9,780 nt of DNA from Rhodoferax sp. Its GTDB lineage: Bacteria > Pseudomonadota > Gammaproteobacteria > Burkholderiales > Burkholderiaceae_C. The notes beneath the pieces were generated by a model. That model worked only from the letters and a program-made list of their open reading frames with translations. It was not told the origin of the DNA and did no database searches. The stretch is from contig JARXAU010000230.1 of the NCBI GenBank assembly GCA_029865675.1, positions 1 to 9,780 of the forward strand, read 5' to 3'. Both the position numbers and the translations under genes were made by a program. Within the stretch, counting starts at the first letter, position 1. Every line of letters starts with the position of its first letter. Of the stretch, positions 5,503 to 9,780 are shown piece by piece.

Positions 5503-6081
5503 ATGGTTTACCTGGTTTTAGGTTTGTTGCTTTTTTTAGGGACCCACTCCTTGCGTTTAGGCGGCGGCTCGCAACGTGATGCCTTGTTTCTGCGTTGGGG
5601 CGAAGCGAAATTCAAGACGATTTACGCACTGCTGTCTGGTGCAGGATTGGCGTTAATCGTCTATGGCTACAGCTTGGCCCGTGAAGCGCCGATAGTGCTT
5701 TGGGTACCGCCAGCAGGGGTGCGCCACGGGGTGTTCTTGTTGATGCTGGTGTCTATGGTGTTTCTGGTGGCGACCTATGTTCCGGGCAATGCCATCCGTG
5801 CCCGACTCCACCACCCTATGGTCTTGTCAGTCAAGGTGTGGGCATTGGCGCATTTACTAGCCAACGGCACAGTGGCACAGGTCGTTCTGTTTGGGGGATT
5901 TTTAGTCTGGAGCGTGCTTATTTTTAGAGCGTCCCGCCGTCGGGATAAAGCGCTCGCTGTGCAATATCCTGTGGGCCGTACGGGTCCGACCGTGCTTACG
6001 ATCGGCCTAGGCGTCGTGCTGTGGGCGGTGTTGATAGGCTGGCTACATGGTGTGCTCATCGGCGTGCGGCTTATTGGCTAA
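5503..6081 (+). CDS. NnrU-family integral membrane protein
   Basis: The 192-residue protein is almost wholly hydrophobic. Likely membrane segments are at about 1-16, 38-57, 74-93, 111-141 (probably two) and 163-185. The HHPMVLSVKVWALAHLLANG block (103-122) is the most recognisable part of the NnrU family; the HPM and AHLLANG pieces are typical. NnrU was named for nitrite and nitric oxide reductase clusters, but homologues occur widely outside them and the biochemical role is not established. No denitrification gene is visible here. I chose the ATG at 5503 because AGAGAGGA ends 8 bases before it and the protein then begins directly with the first membrane helix (MVYLVLGLLLFLGTHS). An ATG at 5494 would add only three residues. 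Confidence 0.85.
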   Translation: MVYLVLGLLLFLGTHSLRLGGGSQRDALFLRWGEAKFKTIYALLSGAGLALIVYGYSLAREAPIVLWVPPAGVRHGVFLLMLVSMVFLVATYVPGNAIRARLHHPMVLSVKVWALAHLLANGTVAQVVLFGGFLVWSVLIFRASRRRDKALAVQYPVGRTGPTVLTIGLGVVLWAVLIGWLHGVLIGVRLIG

Positions 6082-6369
6082 AGACTTGGGGTTTGATGGT
6101 TTGGTGTTTACCGGGTCATCAAACGGTGAGCAGCCTCATATCAGAGCGAGCATTGGGCTAAAGCTAGGAATTCCAGTACCATTCAATGGCTACCCTGGGG
6201 CCAAAGCCCCATATTGCCAATGTCAGACTGACAACTGATTTGAAGGCGTAAGCACCCGTAAGAAGAAACGGTAGCTTATCTGGCGTGCGCTTGTCGAAGA
6301 AGTGGATCATTTCGTAGGGCTGGCCACTTTAAGCGGGCGGATAATTCGCTTCTTTAAACGGAGCTTTTC
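6082..6369. other. Intergenic gap with four consecutive palindromes
   Basis: The 288 bases hold no convincing gene. Between 6167 and 6233 lie four perfect dyads in a row: GGAATTCC (6167-6174), CCATTCAATGG (6179-6189), TGGGGC-CAAA-GCCCCA (6196-6211) and TGTCAGACTGACA (6221-6233). The last has the TGTC-GACA ends of a dimeric regulator operator; the third would form a strong hairpin. A CGTAAG direct repeat follows at about 6246-6261. GATAAT at 6340-6345 could be a -10 box for the next gene, with no good -35. Reading frames crossing the gap look non-coding. Confidence 0.45.
6091..6124 (+). terminator. Hairpin nine bases after the nnrU-family stop
   Basis: GTTTGATG (6091-6098) and CATCAAAC (6117-6124) are perfect eight-base arms. 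The 18-base loop can form a small inner GGT/ACC pairing around GTTT. Its position right after the stop suggests a terminator or 3'-end stabiliser. No T-run follows, so a classical intrinsic terminator is doubtful. Confidence 0.4.
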
Positions 6370-6735
6370 ATGGCCAGACCTGTTCTTGGTGACGACCACA
6401 TCCATCCGGCCATCCGCCACGTGGTGGCAAGCCACCACCTTGACATCATTGAAGAAGTGCAAAAAGCAGTAGCGGCGCACCCGGTGGTGGTCGTGGGAAT
6501 GGCGATGAACCCCATGCCCACCAAGGCGCGTGCTGCTTTGACCCAGGCAGGCATTGAACACACTTACTTGGAATACGGCAACTATTTCAATAGCTGGCGT
6601 CGGCGCAACGCACTGAAAATGTGGACGGGCTGGCCCACATTTCCCATGGTCTTTGTCAAAGGTATTTTGGTGGGTGGTGCCACCGACGTGCAGGCCTTAA
6701 TCAGCAGTGGTGAATTGAAAAAAATGCTGGCCTGA
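6370..6735 (+). CDS. Cysteine-free glutaredoxin-fold protein
   Basis: From residue 37 on, this 121-residue protein follows the monothiol glutaredoxin (Grx4/GrxD) pattern. HPVVVVGMAMNP is the first core strand, then come helix KARAALTQAGI, strand HTYLEYG, GWPTFPMVFVKG with the cis-proline P92 (equivalent to the glutathione-binding TVP/TFP loop), LVGGATD (101-106) and GELKKML. The active-site CGFS or CxxC is missing: the aligned positions read NPMP (47-50), and the whole protein has no cysteine. It therefore cannot do thiol-disulfide exchange or hold an iron-sulfur cluster by the usual cysteine. A 36-residue N-terminal extension has histidines at 10, 12, 17, 22 and 23. I recall similar glutaredoxin-annotated proteins in Burkholderiales; their role is unknown to me. 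GGAG six bases before the ATG supports the start. Confidence 0.8.
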   Translation: MARPVLGDDHIHPAIRHVVASHHLDIIEEVQKAVAAHPVVVVGMAMNPMPTKARAALTQAGIEHTYLEYGNYFNSWRRRNALKMWTGWPTFPMVFVKGILVGGATDVQALISSGELKKMLA

Positions 6736-6743
6736 GCGGGCTG

Positions 6744-7220
6744 CTACCAAACCATGGATCTGCGGCGCATCATGTGCGCATGTTCAGCATCCAAGGTTTT
6801 TTTCTGCCCAGCATCTAGCGTGTTGTAGAAAGTCTTGACGGCTTCGTCACGCTGGTCCATGAAGGGTTTCATGATTTCTTGGTGCTGGGCCCGAATCTGT
6901 TTCATCTTATCGATGCGCTCGGGTGTGCTAAGTTTTTCCATCTCCGCCCGGTCAAGGAAAGGCAGGAGCGCCATGACCGGCGGCTTGATGGCCGTGGCAA
7001 AGGCCATCCAAGCCGGTTCTTGCGATGCGCCAATTTGCAGCTTGCGTTTAAGTTCGTTCAAGTGGTGGTTTATGCGCACTTCCATGCGCGCTGGATCTAT
7101 GGAGTGCTTTTTGGACCCCCACGGATAGTCGTCCATGGACGAATGCATTTGGGCTTGAGCGCTCGCACCCAAAGCGGCAAAGCTGGTCGCAAGAAGCAGG
7201 GTTTTCCAAGGTGTTTTCAT
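6744..7220 (-). CDS. Exported LTXXQ/Spy-like Met-rich protein
   Basis: The 158-residue product starts with a clear signal peptide (MKTPWKTLLLATSFAALGAS, probable cleavage after AQA at 23), so it is periplasmic. The mature part is mostly helical, and LDAGQKKTLD (135-144) is a form of the LTXXQ motif of the Spy/CpxP family. Members of that family are cradle-like chaperones or envelope-stress sensors. The mature protein is rich in methionine (12 in 135 residues) and has His/Met ends (QMHSSMDD; HAHMMRRRSM). Metal binding is possible and would fit the copper genes about 1.1 kb away, but this is inference. The stop lies 8 bases from the stop of the converging glutaredoxin-like gene. The ribosome binding site is weak (AAAGAAA). 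Confidence 0.8.
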   Translation of the reverse strand: MKTPWKTLLLATSFAALGASAQAQMHSSMDDYPWGSKKHSIDPARMEVRINHHLNELKRKLQIGASQEPAWMAFATAIKPPVMALLPFLDRAEMEKLSTPERIDKMKQIRAQHQEIMKPFMDQRDEAVKTFYNTLDAGQKKTLDAEHAHMMRRRSMVW

Positions 7221-7300
7221 CGTAGTTTCTTTCAGTGGCTTGCGTCAGCGGGAATCGCTTGGCAGTGCGCTCAGTGTGCAGTGGCCATGTATCAGTGCCG

Positions 7301-7327
7301 TTGACACAGAGCAAGGCTATGTAAAGT
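7301..7327 (+). promoter_or_regulatory. Possible rdgC promoter
   Basis: A perfect -35 hexamer TTGACA (7301-7306) is followed after 15 bases by TAAAGT (7322-7327), a 4/6 match to the -10 box. The spacing is shorter than the 17 optimum. A small hairpin ACGAC/GTCGT (7333-7348) lies between it and the rdgC start. I see no LexA-type box. Confidence 0.35.
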
Positions 7328-7372
7328 TCGCTACGACCGGTATGTCGTGTTTTTGATGAAAGAAAGTTCCCT

Positions 7373-8281
7373 GTGTTTAAAAATTTGATGGTGTATCGCT
7401 TAGCGGCCCCCTGGACCCTAAGCCAGGCGCAGCTTGAAGCAGCCTTGCAGCAAGCGCACTTTGTGGAATGCGGCGCTTCGCAAGAAAAGTCCGTTGGCTG
7501 GACCGAGCCGCGCGGCCAGGCCCATGGTGCTTGCGTGGAGGTGGTGGCTGGCCAGTGGATCATGAAGTGGATGCTGGAGGCTAAAACCGTGCCCGGCTCG
7601 GTGGTCAAGCGCAAGGTACAAGAAGAAGTGCACAAGATCGAGGCGATGACGGGGCGCAAACCTGGCAAAAAAGAGATTCGCACGCTGGGCGATGATGCAC
7701 GCCTGGCGCTGCTGCCCATGGCGTTTACCAAACAGGCCAGCGTGACCCTGTGGCTTGATCCTCAGGCGCAGCTTTTGGTGCTGGACGCGGGCAGCCAGGC
7801 CAAAGCTGACGAAGTGCTCACCAGCCTGGTCAAGGCGGTGGACGGCCTGGTACTCGGGCTCATCAACACCCAAACTGCACCGGCAACTGCCATGGCGCAT
7901 TGGTTGGGCACACAGGAGGCGCCGACAGGCTTCAGCGTGGACCGCGAGTGCGAACTCAAAGCGGCAGACGAGTCCAAGGCAGTCGTGCGCTACACCCGCC
8001 ACGCCCTGGACACCGGGGAGGTGGTTCAGCACATCGCCAACGGCAAAGTGCCCACCCGCCTGGCCATGACCTGGAAGGACCGCGTTTCTTTCGTGCTGAC
8101 CGAGGCCTTGCAGCTGAAAAAAGTGGCTTTTCTAGATGTAGTGGCGGATAAGGCACACACTGCTGCGGGCGACCGCTCGGACGACCACTTTGATGCGGAT
8201 GTGGCGATTGCCACTGGTGAGTTGTCGCGGCTATTGCCGCAATTGCTGGACGCGTTGGGGGGAGAGATTACGTTCGCCTGA
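7373..8281 (+). CDS. rdgC: Recombination-associated protein RdgC
   Basis: RdgC forms a ring-shaped dimer that encircles double-stranded DNA and modulates RecA-dependent recombination; in Neisseria it is needed for efficient pilin variation. The 302 residues equal the E. coli length (303). The order of conserved pieces fits: FKNLMVYRL at the start, SQEKSVGWTEPRG near residue 40, GRKPGKKEIRTLGDDARLAL with LLPMAF in the middle, then TLWLDPQAQLLVLDAGSQAK and a typical C-terminus ending in DALGGEITFA. The start is a GTG at 7373 with only a weak purine tract (GAAAGAAAG) upstream; it is chosen because it yields the family N-terminus. A GTTAC/GTAAC mini-hairpin (8285-8300) follows the stop, without a T-run. 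Confidence 0.95.
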   Translation: MFKNLMVYRLAAPWTLSQAQLEAALQQAHFVECGASQEKSVGWTEPRGQAHGACVEVVAGQWIMKWMLEAKTVPGSVVKRKVQEEVHKIEAMTGRKPGKKEIRTLGDDARLALLPMAFTKQASVTLWLDPQAQLLVLDAGSQAKADEVLTSLVKAVDGLVLGLINTQTAPATAMAHWLGTQEAPTGFSVDRECELKAADESKAVVRYTRHALDTGEVVQHIANGKVPTRLAMTWKDRVSFVLTEALQLKKVAFLDVVADKAHTAAGDRSDDHFDADVAIATGELSRLLPQLLDALGGEITFA

Positions 8282-8315
8282 ATAGTTACGGTTCTGTAAC
8301 ACAGGCAGGAACGGC

Positions 8316-8336
8316 AAAAAGGTCTCTCTTTGACCT
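8316..8336 (-). terminator. Probable intrinsic terminator of the copZ-type gene
   Basis: On the minus strand AGGTC-AAAGAGA-GACCT forms a five-base stem that runs straight into TTTTT. It begins four bases after the stop codon of the leftward copper chaperone gene. The stem is short, so termination may be partial. Confidence 0.5.
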
Positions 8337-8339
8337 AAG

Positions 8340-8537
8340 TCAGCCCGTCACCGCGTAACCCTCTTCGACAATCGCATGGGACAGCGCCTCACGGCTCTGC
8401 TCTGACTGCACTTGCACCGTGTTGGCGGCGCGCTCAATGGCGATAGTGGCTTGCGGATCGACCCGCGCAATGGCGGCGGTGACGGCCTTTTCGCAGTGGC
8501 CGCAGGTCATGCCGGTAACGGTAAATACGTGGTTCAT
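8340..8537 (-). CDS. copZ: Copper chaperone, single HMA domain (CopZ type)
   Basis: The 65 residues are one heavy-metal-associated domain. VTGMTCGHCEKAV carries the metal-binding cysteines C12 and C15, and the chain continues through the beta-alpha-beta-beta-alpha-beta pattern to IVEEGYAVTG. Such chaperones carry Cu(I) in the cytosol to a P-type ATPase. The ATPase gene starts 124 bases away in the opposite direction, which supports the role. The length matches stand-alone CopZ proteins. The Shine-Dalgarno is weak (GAAAG). Specificity for copper rather than another soft metal rests on the neighbour. Confidence 0.88.
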   Translation of the reverse strand: MNHVFTVTGMTCGHCEKAVTAAIARVDPQATIAIERAANTVQVQSEQSREALSHAIVEEGYAVTG

Positions 8538-8661
8538 GGTGGGCTTTCATTAACAGGGAGAGTGTTTAAGGACAGCGGGATCGGCGACTGTGAGCTTAAG
8601 CTTGCACCTTTGTCGCTCTTTTTCAAGCACTTTTTCCGCTTTCCCCGAATGGTACTAGCCC
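8538..8661. promoter_or_regulatory. Divergent copZ-copA control region
   Basis: Both copper genes start from this 124-base region, so it should hold two promoters and the copper-responsive operator. The clearest symmetric element is the ten-base palindrome AGCTTAAGCT (8593-8602). TTGCAC (8603-8608) could be a -35 box, but no -10 follows at normal distance. I do not see the ACCTTCC-N-GGAAGGT-like dyad of a CueR operator, so the regulator may be of another type or the site divergent. Confidence 0.35.
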
Positions 8662-9780
8662 ATGACCGAGTCAGCGTCTAACGCAGTGTGCAGCCTGGAC
8701 ATTGGCGTAGGCGGCATGACTTGCGCTTCGTGCGTGGGCCGGGTGGAGAAGGCGCTCAAGCGCGTGCCCGGCGTGCAAAGCGCCAATGTGAATCTGGCCA
8801 CCGAATCGGCGCGCATTGCTTTCCCTGCGGACTGGGCGCAAGCCGCGCAGATGGAGGCCTTGCTGCGCCGGGCGGTGCGAGATGCCGGTTACGAGCCCAA
8901 GGAGGCGGATGCGGCCATTGACAGCCCGGACGCCGGGGCCTGGGACGGTTTTGCGCCTGTGGCTTGGGGCCTGGCTTTGTCACTCCCCTTGGTGCTGCCC
9001 ATGCTGGGCGACTTGCTGGGCCAGCACTGGATGCTGGCCCCTGTCTGGCAGTTTGCCTTGGCCACGCCTGTGCAATTTGTGCTGGGTGCGCGCTTTTATG
9101 TTGCGGCTTGGCACGCGGTCAAGAACGGCAGTGGCAATATGGACTTGCTGGTGGCGCTGGGCACCACGGCAGGCTGGGCCTTGTCGGTGTGGTTGTGGCT
9201 TAGCGCACCGACGGGCGCCATGGCACATTTGTACTTTGAAGGCTCTGCCTTGGTGATCAGCCTGGTGCTGCTGGGCAAGTGGCTGGAGGTGCGGGCCAAG
9301 CGGCAAACCACGTCGGCTATCCGCGCCCTGCACGCGCTGCGCCCCGTGCGTGCGCATTTACTGCGCCCGGATGGGGAAGTGGACGTGCCGGTGGCCGAAG
9401 TGCTGGTGGGCGACACCCTGGTCGTGAAACCCGGCGAGCGCTTTGCGGTGGATGGGCTGGTGCACGAGGGCGCAACCCAGGTGGACGAGTCCATGCTGAC
9501 CGGCGAGTCGCTGCCCGTGGCCAAAGAAGCAGGTGCGCGGGTGACCGGCGGCTCGATTAATGGCGAAGGCAGGGTGCTGGTGCGCGTAACAGCCGTGGGC
9601 GCGCAGACCATGCTGTCGAACATCATCCGCCTGGTGGAGGACGCACAGGCCGCCAAGGCGCCCATCCAGCGCCTGGTAGACCAAGTGAGCGCCGTGTTTG
9701 TGCCTGTGGTTTTGCTGCTCGCGGTGGCCACGCTTTTGGCGTGGTGGCTCACCGGCCACAGTTTTGAACTGGCGCTGATA
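8662..9780 (+). CDS. copA: Copper-exporting P-type ATPase CopA, 5' part
   Basis: The frame is open from the ATG at 8662 to the window edge (373 codons), so the C-terminal half is missing only because the window ends. Residues 13-77 are one HMA domain with GGMTCASC (C21, C24). Hydrophobic segments at about 98-118, 128-149, 160-181 and 191-209 are the first four membrane helices. The actuator domain follows, with DESMLTGESLPV (275-286) containing the TGES phosphatase motif. Another membrane segment begins near 343. NMDLLVALGTTAGW and FEGSALVISLVLLGKWLE are typical of P1B copper ATPases, which pump Cu(I) out of the cytosol. The CPC, DKTG and HP motifs that would settle specificity lie beyond the edge. 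The ribosome binding site is poor. The divergent chaperone gene supports the copper role. Confidence 0.93.
   Translation, partial: MTESASNAVCSLDIGVGGMTCASCVGRVEKALKRVPGVQSANVNLATESARIAFPADWAQAAQMEALLRRAVRDAGYEPKEADAAIDSPDAGAWDGFAPVAWGLALSLPLVLPMLGDLLGQHWMLAPVWQFALATPVQFVLGARFYVAAWHAVKNGSGNMDLLVALGTTAGWALSVWLWLSAPTGAMAHLYFEGSALVISLVLLGKWLEVRAKRQTTSAIRALHALRPVRAHLLRPDGEVDVPVAEVLVGDTLVVKPGERFAVDGLVHEGATQVDESMLTGESLPVAKEAGARVTGGSINGEGRVLVRVTAVGAQTMLSNIIRLVEDAQAAKAPIQRLVDQVSAVFVPVVLLLAVATLLAWWLTGHSFELALI

Noticed and set aside
5316..5504. 62-codon minus-strand frame in the minC-nnrU gap
   Set aside because: No ribosome binding site, unlikely composition, and it covers two of the DnaA-box-like sites.
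6047..6238. 63-codon plus-strand frame overlapping the end of the nnrU-family gene
   Set aside because: It starts inside the membrane-protein gene in another frame, has no ribosome binding site and runs through the palindrome cluster.
6340..6345. GATAAT as promoter -10 box of the glutaredoxin-like gene
   Set aside because: No acceptable -35 hexamer lies 16-18 bases upstream, so it is mentioned only within the gap entry.
7048..8032. Long minus-strand frames opposite rdgC
   Set aside because: They are antisense shadows of a well-recognised gene at moderately high GC; none shows a family pattern.
8756..9759. Several long frames on both strands over copA
   Set aside because: The copA frame is open to the edge and carries CASC and TGES motifs; the others are Arg/Pro/Ala-rich shadows.

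Overview
This window looks like a chromosomal segment of a betaproteobacterium, most likely Burkholderiales close to Comamonadaceae. Evidence: a moderately high-GC housekeeping gene set, an IF-1 of the longer second type found in this group, a complete minC-minD-minE operon, RdgC, and a cysteine-free glutaredoxin-like protein of a type I associate with Burkholderiales. The lineage is inferred from family resemblance, not from a search. I see no transposase, phage gene, CRISPR array, tRNA or rRNA.

Left part (1-2664): an HD-domain protein of the PhnZ/inositol-oxygenase type is followed after 32 bases by a class I DAHP synthase (entry to aromatic amino acid synthesis). Facing them on the minus strand are a long-form infA and, upstream of it, a small unidentified gene. 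The aroG-infA gap holds a 38-base imperfect hairpin and three copies of a GTTACGGGCTA-like repeat.

Middle (2665-5502): an Lrp/AsnC regulator runs tail to tail into the min operon with one base between stop codons. minC, minD and minE are transcribed leftward; MinC and MinD form the FtsZ inhibitor and MinE makes it oscillate, which places the division septum at mid-cell. The 428-base gap upstream of minC is the most intriguing part. It holds an AT-rich stretch, a (TAG)4 run in the polarity of a DnaA-trio, a DnaA-box-like site, an exact IHF consensus, a second box identical to the E. coli R2 box, and a third box-like site. This order resembles a replication origin or a DnaA-binding control locus, yet no dnaA gene is in view.

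Right part (5503-9780): an NnrU-family membrane protein, then a 288-base gap with four consecutive perfect palindromes, then a glutaredoxin-fold protein without any cysteine. A Met-rich exported LTXXQ/Spy-like protein converges on it. rdgC follows, and the window ends with divergent copper genes: a CopZ-type chaperone (minus) and the first 373 codons of a CopA-type copper-exporting P-type ATPase (plus), which runs off the edge.

Most of the window is ordinary core genome. The points worth pursuing are the origin-like gap next to the min operon, the cysteine-free glutaredoxin and the palindrome cluster before it.
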